Below are positions 1 to 6,008 of a DNA stretch of 7,989 nt, piece after piece. Numbering within the stretch: the first letter of the stretch is position 1; every line of letters starts with the position of its first letter. Position numbers and translations under genes: made by a program. The notes beneath the pieces were generated by a model. It did no database searches. It was not told the DNA's origin and saw nothing but the letters and a program-made list of their open reading frames with translations. The stretch comes from an uncultured Eubacteriales bacterium (GTDB taxonomy: Bacteria; Bacillota; Clostridia; Oscillospirales; Oscillospiraceae). The stretch covers positions 1-7,989 of the forward strand of contig USMP01000049.1 of the NCBI GenBank assembly GCA_900555795.1. Reading direction: 5' to 3'.

Positions 1-58
1 GAGAAACCCGCCGCACCCGTTTGGAGACTGTGTCTACATGCAGCTGTACGGATGCCTG

Positions 59-733
59 TCAGGAAAAGAGGAGCAGAACCAGGCCCAGACACAGCAATGC
101 CATGCCAGCCTGCAGCGCACACTCCTTTTTTCGCAGGGAGCGCCAGCTGCGTTTTCGCAGAGGCGTGAGTTTTGTTACGTGGCGGTACAGGGCCAGCCGA
201 TCAAAAAACAGAAAGACCGCGCTGCATACCAACAGGCATAGCGCCATGTCCAGCAGCAGGAATACGGGGTGAACCTGCACCGCCGCCATAAAGGAGAAGC
301 TGGTGATGAGGCCCGCCGCGGCCAGAAGTGTCCACAGCACCAACCAGCGCAGAGTTGTCTGATGGGCCCGGCGGGCGTATTGGAAGCGGATGGCCTCATC
401 TTCCTCCAGCTTCCTGCCGCGGGACTCCGCCTGGAAATAGAGGCGGCGGCGCATGGGCAGAAGACTTTCCACATCTCCCACGCACAGAGGGCGCCATCCC
501 TGGTGGGCGGCAATTGCCAGGTACTCCAACACCTCCTCATCCTCCTCGGGACGGCGCTTGGTACACTCGGTGGTGGAAACCCACAGGCAGGGCGCCTTCA
601 CAGCCTCTCCCCGGTGGAAGAAGAGAAGGTTTCCCCGGCACCGGTCCAGAATCCATCCCTGCTTCATCTGCTCAGAGAGATAGTCCTCCAACTCCCCGTT
701 GCTGTACAGACGCAAAAATATGTATCGTATCAT
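59..733 (-). CDS. DUF2812-like membrane protein, 224 aa, third gene of the two-component operon
   Basis: The function is not known. The N-terminal part (about residues 1-105) is soluble. It has two short units resembling DUF2812 proteins: YLSEQMKQGWILDRCRGNLLFF (quoted in parts: YLSEQMKQGW at 18-27, then LLFF at 36-39), and EYLAIAAHQGW (70-80) followed by RRLYFQAE (96-103). The 'xMxxxGW' and 'xxGW...YF' pattern is what suggests the family; this is recognition by eye, not a search. The C-terminal half has three predicted membrane helices at about 128-152, 156-178 and 205-223. Basic stretches flank helix 3 (KLTPLRKRSWRSLRKK, 188-203), which suggests that loop is cytoplasmic. The gene ends in TGA at 59 and starts at ATG 731-733, preceded by a GAGGGTG ribosome site overlapping the end of the regulator gene. 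The gap to that gene is 10 bp, so the two are almost certainly co-transcribed. It may be an accessory protein of the sensor pair, but nothing in the sequence proves it. Confidence 0.72.
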   Translation of the reverse strand: MIRYIFLRLYSNGELEDYLSEQMKQGWILDRCRGNLLFFHRGEAVKAPCLWVSTTECTKRRPEEDEEVLEYLAIAAHQGWRPLCVGDVESLLPMRRRLYFQAESRGRKLEEDEAIRFQYARRAHQTTLRWLVLWTLLAAAGLITSFSFMAAVQVHPVFLLLDMALCLLVCSAVFLFFDRLALYRHVTKLTPLRKRSWRSLRKKECALQAGMALLCLGLVLLLFS

Positions 734-743
734 AGCGGCACCC

Positions 744-2099
744 TCAGTCCAAATTGTATTCTTTCAGCTTGTTCCACAGCCCCCGCTCACTGATGCCCAG
801 TTCCGCGGCAATGGCCTTCCGCTTCCCGCGGTGACGCTGGTAGGCGGACAGGATGGCGCTTCGCTCCAACTCCTGGAGCGTTTTTCCAGTGGACACAGCC
901 TCCGCCTGTTCCGAAGGAGGAGTCGCCTCCGTCAGGCGGCAGGGGAGATCCGTGGCGTGAATCCAGGGCCCCGAGGCCACAATGCAGGCGTATTCAATAA
1001 TATTGGCCAGTTCCCGGACATTGCCGGGGTAGTCGTGGGCCAGCAGAATCTGCTGAGCATCCTCCGCCACGCCCTGAATGGGAACTGTTTTTTTCTGCTG
1101 GGCGTTATTGAGGCGGACATAGTAGTCACACAGGGGGACGATGTCCTGCCGCCTCTCCCGCAGAGGCGGCATCTTGATCTCCGCCACGTTAAGCCGGTAG
1201 TAGAGGTCCTGACGGAAGAGGCCCTTGGACATAAGCACCTTCAGATCCCGGTTGGTGGAGGCGATAAAACGGATGTCCAGGCGCCGGGCCTCTCCGAGGC
1301 CAAGGGGGGCGGCGGCCTTTTCCTCCAGCACCCGCAGCAGCTTTCCCTGGAGGGGCAGAGGGAGGGCACCTACCTCGTCCAGAAAGAGGGTGCCCTGGTC
1401 GGCAATCTCCAGCTTTCCCCGTTTATCCCGGGCGGCGCCGGGGAATGCACCGCTTTTGTAGCCAAACAGTTCCCGCTCCAGCTGCTCTCCTGATACGGTG
1501 GAACAGTTAATGTGGACAAAATGGCCGCCGCTGCGTCCTCCCAGGGAGTGGATCGCCTTGGCCACCAGGGATTTCCCCGTCCCGCCCTCGCCCAGGATGG
1601 ACACCGTTGTGTCCACATCCTTCAGGCGCTGGATCATCTGAAGAACCGGCTGGATCGCCGGACTGTTGCCAATCAGCTCATTGCGGGTATCCTGCATGTG
1701 CAGTTCGTCACTGAGAAAGGTAACATTGTCCTGGAGGGCTCTGAACTCCAGGGCCTGTCGGATGTAGACCTGCAGTTCGTCCAGATCCAGAGGCTTGGTC
1801 AGGTACGTAAAGGCACCGCGCTTGATGGCGGAGACAGAGGAGCGGATGCTGCCATAGGCGGTCATCATAATAACCAGAATCCGCTGATCCAGTGTCTTGA
1901 TCTGCTGCAGCACGTCCAAGCCGCTTTTTTCACCCAGTACAAGATCCAGCAGGACCAGATCAAACGCCTCCGCTCTGAGCCGCTCCAGGGCGCGCGCGGG
2001 GTCTGTTTCCCAGGCCACGCCGTATGCCGGCTGCAGTGCCAGAGACAGGGAGATGCAGATGCTGACCTCGTCGTCAACGATCATGATCTTTGGCTGCAT
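744..2099 (-). CDS. NtrC-family response regulator (receiver, AAA+, Fis-type HTH) with altered GAFTGA loop
   Basis: A 451-aa DNA-binding response regulator, partner of the upstream kinase. The receiver domain is about 1-120, with acidic pocket D9-D10, phosphoacceptor D52 (in LVLLDLVLG), T80 and K102. The AAA+ domain is about 142-375: Walker A GEGGTGKS (170-177), Walker B GTLFLDEVG (236-244), STNRDL (281-286), arginine-finger region FRQDLYYRLN (295-304) and sensor II YPGNVREL (357-364). A Fis-like helix-turn-helix closes the protein (about 407-451, with AAELGISERGLWNKLKEY). The order and length are those of NtrC/AtoC/ZraR proteins. The loop that contacts sigma-54, normally GAFTGA, reads GAFPGA (217-222), and Walker A has S177 where E is usual. 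The open frame extends upstream to 2174, but the start at 2097-2099 is chosen because AAAGGAG lies 5 nt before it and the protein then begins MQPKIMIVDDE as receivers do. The 26-bp overlap with the kinase gene suggests translational coupling. The likely target is the divergent transporter promoter region. Confidence 0.93.
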   Translation of the reverse strand: MQPKIMIVDDEVSICISLSLALQPAYGVAWETDPARALERLRAEAFDLVLLDLVLGEKSGLDVLQQIKTLDQRILVIMMTAYGSIRSSVSAIKRGAFTYLTKPLDLDELQVYIRQALEFRALQDNVTFLSDELHMQDTRNELIGNSPAIQPVLQMIQRLKDVDTTVSILGEGGTGKSLVAKAIHSLGGRSGGHFVHINCSTVSGEQLERELFGYKSGAFPGAARDKRGKLEIADQGTLFLDEVGALPLPLQGKLLRVLEEKAAAPLGLGEARRLDIRFIASTNRDLKVLMSKGLFRQDLYYRLNVAEIKMPPLRERRQDIVPLCDYYVRLNNAQQKKTVPIQGVAEDAQQILLAHDYPGNVRELANIIEYACIVASGPWIHATDLPCRLTEATPPSEQAEAVSTGKTLQELERSAILSAYQRHRGKRKAIAAELGISERGLWNKLKEYNLD

Positions 2100-4080
2100 A
2101 GAAACTCCTTTCGAACACAAGATCGATCTGGGTATAGTCCATGGGGATGCTCTCGATCCGCATGACACCGCCATTTTCCTTCACGTACTGTTCACACAGG
2201 GACAGGCCCAGGCCTGTCCCTCTTTTTTTAGTGGAGAAAAAGGGGTCCCGGCACTGCCGCAGTTCCTCCGGGGACATACCGATGCCCCGGTCCCGCACAC
2301 GGATCATGACGGTGTCCCCGCTGCCGTTCACAGATACCGCCAGGGCTGGCGGCTGGGAGGGCGCCTCCCGCCGGCAGCGCTCCTCGGTGGCCTCCACGCC
2401 GTTCATCAGGAGGTTGATGAGCACCTGCTTTATCTGATCCCGATCCGCTGTAATGTACAGGCTGCTGTCCAGGGCGTGCTCCAGCTTCACCCCTGTCTTT
2501 TTCAGCACCGGTCTGACCAGTGCCAGACTCTCGTCCACCAATTCCGCGGCGCAAAGGACCTCCGGTGTGGGCCGTACGGGCTTAGCATAGTGGATCAGGT
2601 TTTCCACCAGCTTGTTAATGCGGTCCACTTCCCGGGGAACATAGTAGGCGAAGGACTCCTGCACCTGCTGGTCGTCCCCCTTGGTGCCCACCAGCGAGGC
2701 AAAGGTGCGGATGGACATAAGGGGATTGCGGATCTCGTGGGCGATGCCCGCCACAATGCGCATCATGGCCTGGTTTTTCTCCTGCTCGAACTCGGCCTGC
2801 TTCATCTGCTCCGCCTTTGTCATGTCCTGAATGGTCAGCAGGATGCCGATGACCTTGCCGTACAGAATGACCTGGTGCATGGTGTAGTTGAACGTTCTGG
2901 TTCGGCTGGGAGAATTGCCAAGGCGGATACTCCGGTTCTCCACAGTGGCCCCCAACTGAAAGAGGTCCCCGTGATTTTCCCGAAGAATTTCTCCAAATAC
3001 CGGCAATTCCAGAACACTGGTGCCCACGCGATCCTCCTGAATGCCTGAGATGGCCACAGCGCTTTTGTTCATCAGCGTAATTGTGTAGGAGGCGTTGAAG
3101 AGAATCATGCCGCTGGGGGAGTATTTGATGATGCGGTTGCGCAGGTCATTTTCGTCACGGATCTGGGCAAGCTGCTTCTCCAGTTCCCGGTTGGCGGAAC
3201 GGATGACCTCCGTCTGTTCCGCTACACGATTTTTCAGGACCAGCCGCAGTCTGGCTGTAATCAGGGTGTAGACCAAAAGAATCACCAGCAGCGCGGTGGC
3301 GCCAATGGAAATTCTGCGGATCACGAGCAGGGATCTGGCCTCCTGACTCTCCAGGGGACTCCACTGGTTATAGAGTTCCTCATACTGCCGGCTGGCTTTG
3401 AAGCGGGTGATGCCGTCGTTCAGGTGGCGAAGCAGTTCCACATCGTCCCGCCGTACTGCCAGAGTATAGCTGATGGTGTCCAGATAATTGCGCAGAACCG
3501 TATAGTCATCGGAGACGCCATGCTCCGTCAGCTGGTAGATGAGGCTGTTCTTGATACCCACCATGGCCGTCCGGCTGTGCACGGCCTGCTGGTTGCCCAC
3601 TGAGATAAACTGGCTGACGCCAAGATTTGCCAGCAGGGAACTGTGGAGCACCGTGTCCGAGGCGTAGACGGCGGTGTTGAAAAGGGGGGCGGTGTTCTGA
3701 TCCAGGTCCTCGTTACGGACGATCATGCACAGCTGCGAGGTACTAATGGAGTAGGTATTGGCAAAGGACTTGCCGTCTGTAAAATCGTTAACGACCCCGA
3801 GGATTACGTCTACTTCGCCGCTTTCCAGGGCTGCAAGGCACTCCCGGCTGGTTTCATAGGGCAGGTAATTCAGCACAAACTCCTTATCCGCGGCAATGCG
3901 GTCCAGCATGTCCACGTGCATGCCCGCACAATTTCCGCTTTCGTCCAGAAACTGATAGGGCGGCAGGTGGATGTTGACCCCCACCTTCAGGTACTGCTGC
4001 AGCGCGGCGGCACCCCGGCTGGGAAGCAGAAGCAGCACCGCGCAGAACGCCAGCAGGAGACTGGCAAAGCGTCTGTCCAT
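2074..4080 (-). CDS. Sensor histidine kinase with extracellular SBP family-3 domain, PAS, HisKA and HATPase
   Basis: A 668-aa membrane sensor kinase. Residues 1-25 form a signal peptide or first membrane helix (LLLAFCAVLLLL). Residues about 30-245 resemble extracellular amino-acid-type binding proteins (SBP_bac_3: LKVGVNIHLPPYQFLDESG, then GEVDVILG). A membrane helix spans about 252-276 and is followed by a helical linker rich in E/R/Q (280-315). A PAS-like domain lies at about 316-420 (YSPSGMILFNASYTITLMN). The phosphoacceptor is H448 in GIAHEIRNPLMSIRTF. The ATP-binding domain has the N box QVLINLLMNGVEA (552-564), G1 DRGIG with D597, the F box PFFST (613-617) and G2 GTGLGLSL (621-628). The cytoplasmic half resembles NtrB/AtoS kinases, matching an NtrC-type partner. 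In the binding domain the arginine that grips the amino-acid carboxylate in HisJ-like proteins is not evident; K104 is nearest. The ATG at 4078-4080 has GGAGG 6 nt upstream. It is the first gene of the leftward operon. The ligand is unknown; an amino acid, peptide or other small solute are all possible. Confidence 0.94.
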   Translation of the reverse strand: MDRRFASLLLAFCAVLLLLPSRGAAALQQYLKVGVNIHLPPYQFLDESGNCAGMHVDMLDRIAADKEFVLNYLPYETSRECLAALESGEVDVILGVVNDFTDGKSFANTYSISTSQLCMIVRNEDLDQNTAPLFNTAVYASDTVLHSSLLANLGVSQFISVGNQQAVHSRTAMVGIKNSLIYQLTEHGVSDDYTVLRNYLDTISYTLAVRRDDVELLRHLNDGITRFKASRQYEELYNQWSPLESQEARSLLVIRRISIGATALLVILLVYTLITARLRLVLKNRVAEQTEVIRSANRELEKQLAQIRDENDLRNRIIKYSPSGMILFNASYTITLMNKSAVAISGIQEDRVGTSVLELPVFGEILRENHGDLFQLGATVENRSIRLGNSPSRTRTFNYTMHQVILYGKVIGILLTIQDMTKAEQMKQAEFEQEKNQAMMRIVAGIAHEIRNPLMSIRTFASLVGTKGDDQQVQESFAYYVPREVDRINKLVENLIHYAKPVRPTPEVLCAAELVDESLALVRPVLKKTGVKLEHALDSSLYITADRDQIKQVLINLLMNGVEATEERCRREAPSQPPALAVSVNGSGDTVMIRVRDRGIGMSPEELRQCRDPFFSTKKRGTGLGLSLCEQYVKENGGVMRIESIPMDYTQIDLVFERSFYAAKDHDR
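2105..2111 (-). promoter_or_regulatory. Ribosome binding site fixing the response-regulator start
   Basis: The minus strand reads AAAGGAG, 5 nt before the ATG at 2097-2099. It lies inside the last codons of the kinase gene. It supports the internal start over the longer open frame beginning at 2174, whose extra 25 residues are unlike any receiver domain. Confidence 0.85.
2198..2229 (+). terminator. Terminator-shaped hairpin plus T-tract, antisense inside the kinase gene
   Basis: On the plus strand a perfect inverted repeat, GGGACAGGCC (2199-2208) and GGCCTGTCCC (2211-2220), can form a 10-bp stem (including A2198-T2221) with a 4-nt loop. It is followed at once by TCTTTTTTT (2221-2229). This is the form of an intrinsic terminator reading rightward. 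It lies wholly within the minus-strand kinase gene, over the conserved G2 box (residues 618-628, KKRGTGLGLSL). Codon choice for that motif and the preceding lysines may therefore create it by chance. No plus-strand gene ends here. If functional, it would stop antisense transcription. Confidence 0.35.
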
Positions 4081-4111
4081 CCCACTCCTCCTGTCCTGCG
4101 GTTTTGGTTAA

Positions 4112-4140
4112 AGTATAGCATTCTGCCTGTCAGAAAGCAA
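4112..4140 (-). promoter_or_regulatory. Sigma-A-type promoter of the kinase/regulator operon
   Basis: On the minus strand a -10 box TATACT (4112-4117, 5/6 to consensus) has an extended TG motif just upstream (TGCTATACT). A weaker -35 TTGCTT (4135-4140) is 17 bp away. Transcription would start near 4105 and leave a short leader of about 25 nt that carries GGAGG before the ATG at 4080. Confidence 0.65.
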
Positions 4141-4168
4141 ACGCTATGCAAAACTTGCCGCCAAAAAC

Positions 4169-4183
4169 CGGAAAAGTTTTCCG
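4169..4183. promoter_or_regulatory. Perfect 15-bp palindrome, candidate operator shared by both operons
   Basis: CGGAAAA-G-TTTTCCG has 7-bp arms around one central base (4176). It lies between the two divergent promoters, centred about 71-73 bp upstream of each predicted start (near 4105 leftward and 4249 rightward). This is a natural place for the dimeric regulator encoded by the leftward operon to act on both. A related half-like sequence, GGGAAAGTT, occurs on the minus strand at 4225-4233, and further TTTCCG copies lie nearby (from 4185). Binding by this regulator is inferred. Confidence 0.45.
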
Positions 4184-4213
4184 ATTTCCGGCACATCTTG
4201 CTGACCCCGCCAG

Positions 4214-4242
4214 TTGAAAATTCCGAACTTTCCCTCCATAAT
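4214..4242 (+). promoter_or_regulatory. Sigma-A-type promoter of the peptide transporter operon
   Basis: The -35 TTGAAA (4214-4219, 5/6) and -10 CATAAT (4237-4242, 5/6) are separated by exactly 17 bp. The predicted start is near 4249, giving a leader of about 109 nt before the ATG at 4358. A second TATACT at 4261-4266 lacks a good -35. No GG-N10-GC sigma-54 core was found that could plausibly serve this gene. Confidence 0.65.
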
Positions 4243-4253
4243 AAAACATACAG

Positions 4254-4335
4254 CAGGAAATATACTCCTATTGGAACAGCACCGGGACTGCAAAACCGCA
4301 GCGCCCGGCGCTGTGCGGCAAGGGCGTATTTCCTG
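4254..4335 (+). promoter_or_regulatory. Structured 5' leader of the transporter operon (candidate cis-regulatory RNA)
   Basis: CAGGAAATA (4254-4262) and TATTTCCTG (4327-4335) are perfect 9-bp complements, extended by a U-G pair (4263/4326). They would close a domain covering most of the predicted leader. Inside, CAGCGCC (4299-4305) and GGCGCTG (4307-4313) form a strong hairpin, with outer CCGCA (4296-4300) and TGCGG (4314-4318) able to lengthen it. CAGCACCGG (4277-4285) can alternatively pair with CCGGCGCTG (4305-4313, one mismatch), which excludes the first hairpin. CTCCT (4265-4269) is complementary to the AGGAG of the ribosome site (4346-4350). I recognise no known riboswitch class. The structure was drawn by eye and no folding energy was computed. 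Confidence 0.4.
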
Positions 4336-4344
4336 AAAAATGAT

Positions 4345-4351
4345 AAGGAGG
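4345..4351 (+). promoter_or_regulatory. Ribosome binding site fixing the binding-protein start
   Basis: AAGGAGG ends 6 nt before the ATG at 4358-4360. An in-frame ATG at 4340 lies upstream of this site and would have no ribosome site of its own. The protein therefore starts at 4358 and opens with a normal lipoprotein signal (MKRVSK). Confidence 0.9.
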
Positions 4352-4357
4352 AAGAAC

Positions 4358-5974
4358 ATGAAAAGGGTTTCAAAAGTGATCGCACTGCTGCTGAGCATGG
4401 TCCTGCTGCTCTCCACTGTCGCCTGCTCCGGCGGCAACAGCGGGAAGAACTCTCAGACAACTACGCCCCCCGCCGGAGACGCCGGCGATACGACGCCCAA
4501 CGAGCCCAGCGAGGTTACATATCAGGACACCATCGTCATCGGTGTGGCCAACGATGTCACCACGCTGGACCCCCAGGGCTCCAACACGGATGCCAACATG
4601 ATGGTGTTTACCCTGACCCATGAGACCCTGGTGGAGGTGGACCCGGATACCAACGAGGTGATTCCCGGGCTGGCCACCGGGTGGACTGTATCCGATGACG
4701 GCTGCACCTTCTCCTTCACCATCCCTGAGGGTGTGACCTTTACCGACGGGACACCCTGCACTGCAAACGACATCAAGTACACCTATGAGCGGGCCAACGA
4801 GTCCTCCTTTACCAAGACCAAGGTGAATCTCATTACAGATATTACCGTGGTGGATGAGACCCACATCGATATTACCATTGAAAAGCCCTCCCAGGAGTTC
4901 CTCCTGCTGCTGGCCCACCAGAGCATGAGTATCCTCTCTGAAAAGCTGGTTAAGGAGAGCGAGTTCGGCTACCAGATCGGCACCGGCTGCTTCGCCGTTG
5001 AGGAGTGGATTCCCGGCGACCAGATTTCGTTCCTGCGCTATGACGGCTTCCATGGGGAGCCCGCCCCCACCAGGAAGATCGTGTTTCGTCTCATTAAGGA
5101 GGAGTCCTCCCGGCTGATTTCCCTGCAGACCGGTGAAATTGACGTGTGTATCGATCCCTTGTCCACCGATCTGGGCTATATTGAGGATGACTCCAAGCTG
5201 GAACTGATCAAGGTTCCCAACTATGTGCTGCTGTATGTGGCCATCAACAACGAGCAGCCCGGCCTGGATAACGTCCATGTCCGCAAGGCCATGGCCTATG
5301 CCACCGACAAGGAGTCCATGATTATTGCCGGCTACAACGGGGAGGGCTTTGTCCACAATAACTACGTCAACCGCGGTCAGTTCGGCCTGAAAACGGATAT
5401 CGATGCGTATGGCTACGATCTGGATAAGGCCAAAGCCGAGTTGGAGGAGTCCGGGTATAAGCCTGGCGAACTGAAGTTCCGGGTTATCTATAATGGCTCC
5501 GCCAAGGAAAATATGGCCCTGGTCATGAAAGAGGACTATGCGGCCATTGGGATTGAACTGGAACTTATCAAGCTGGAGACCGCCGCCCTGAAGGGCATCC
5601 TCAACGACGCTGCCCTAGACTACGACCTCTGCCTCTATCAGTTTACCGATAACCTGGGCACCGACTTTACCCTGCGCAACCAGTTCGGCTCCTACGAGGA
5701 CAACGGCACGCTGAAAAAGAACGGCTCCAACCGGGCCAATATGAAGGATCCTGTTTACAACGAGATGATCGATGCAGCCCTGGTGGAGCAGGATTCCGCC
5801 AAACGTGAGCAGATGTATTTTGAGATCGAGGACTATCTGAATGAACGGGTACCCATCATTCCCGTAGCCACCTCCATCATCAACATCGGCGTAAAGAAGG
5901 GCCTTACCGGCGTGAAGTGGAACGGCACTGCCAAGCACGACTACCGCTACATTGCCCTGCCCGCCCAGTCATAA
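4358..5974 (+). CDS. Peptide-type ABC transporter substrate-binding lipoprotein (SBP family 5)
   Basis: A 538-aa extracellular binding protein of the DppA/OppA type, which captures substrate and delivers it to the permeases encoded next. Residues 1-22 are a lipoprotein signal peptide: basic MKRVSK, a hydrophobic core, then lipobox TVAC with the lipidated cysteine at C23. A flexible linker rich in S, G, N, T and P (24-52) tethers it to the membrane. The SBP_bac_5 domain follows, with GVANDVTTLDPQGSN (62-76), then LATGWTVSDDGCTFSFTIPEG (in parts, 105-125) and GVTFTDGTPCTANDIKYTYER (in parts, 125-144), all typical of the family. Length is normal. It starts the rightward operon; 86 bp separate it from the first permease, and that gap contains a strong hairpin. 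The substrate cannot be read from the sequence: short peptides are most likely, but this family also carries nickel, glutathione, opines and sugars. Confidence 0.95.
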   Translation: MKRVSKVIALLLSMVLLLSTVACSGGNSGKNSQTTTPPAGDAGDTTPNEPSEVTYQDTIVIGVANDVTTLDPQGSNTDANMMVFTLTHETLVEVDPDTNEVIPGLATGWTVSDDGCTFSFTIPEGVTFTDGTPCTANDIKYTYERANESSFTKTKVNLITDITVVDETHIDITIEKPSQEFLLLLAHQSMSILSEKLVKESEFGYQIGTGCFAVEEWIPGDQISFLRYDGFHGEPAPTRKIVFRLIKEESSRLISLQTGEIDVCIDPLSTDLGYIEDDSKLELIKVPNYVLLYVAINNEQPGLDNVHVRKAMAYATDKESMIIAGYNGEGFVHNNYVNRGQFGLKTDIDAYGYDLDKAKAELEESGYKPGELKFRVIYNGSAKENMALVMKEDYAAIGIELELIKLETAALKGILNDAALDYDLCLYQFTDNLGTDFTLRNQFGSYEDNGTLKKNGSNRANMKDPVYNEMIDAALVEQDSAKREQMYFEIEDYLNERVPIIPVATSIINIGVKKGLTGVKWNGTAKHDYRYIALPAQS

Positions 5975-6008
5975 GAATGCGCCGTGTATTTCAGCATATA
6001 ACCGGAGA

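Noticed and set aside
1..58. Possible further gene or terminator downstream of the DUF2812-like gene
   Set aside because: No start codon with a ribosome site and no hairpin plus T-tract on the minus strand could be found in the 58 bases available.
699..1493. Plus-strand open frame (264 codons) opposite the regulator
   Set aside because: Antisense to the AAA+ and helix-turn-helix region, and the protein shows no recognisable family.
2100..2174. Upstream extension of the regulator frame to an ATG at 2174
   Set aside because: The extra 25 residues do not resemble a receiver and overlap the kinase gene more deeply. AAAGGAG sits directly before the internal ATG at 2097-2099.
1897..3048. Plus-strand open frame (383 codons) across the kinase and regulator genes
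   Set aside because: Antisense to conserved kinase and receiver motifs, with no coherent domain. The terminator-like hairpin at 2198-2229 lies in its middle, not at its end.
4033..4050. Possible lipoprotein cysteine (C13) in the kinase N-terminus
   Set aside because: Phenylalanine directly before the cysteine and a long hydrophobic stretch after it do not fit a lipobox.
4105..4120. TGG-N10-GCA with sigma-54-like spacing on the plus strand
   Set aside because: Most inner consensus positions are wrong (TTAA where CACG is expected, A where the second T should be). It overlaps the minus-strand kinase promoter and lies about 240 bp from the transporter start.
4190..4201. GGCAC-ATC-TTGC, resembling a sigma-54 -24/-12 promoter
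   Set aside because: The spacer between GG and GC is 8 bp instead of the strictly kept 10 bp.
4296..4318. Leader hairpin as an intrinsic terminator or attenuator
   Set aside because: No T-run follows the stem (next bases are CAAGGGCG), so termination is not supported; it is kept as part of the leader structure.
4370..5356. Minus-strand open frame (328 codons) opposite the binding-protein gene
   Set aside because: Antisense shadow of a clear SBP family-5 gene, with low-complexity composition and no family features.
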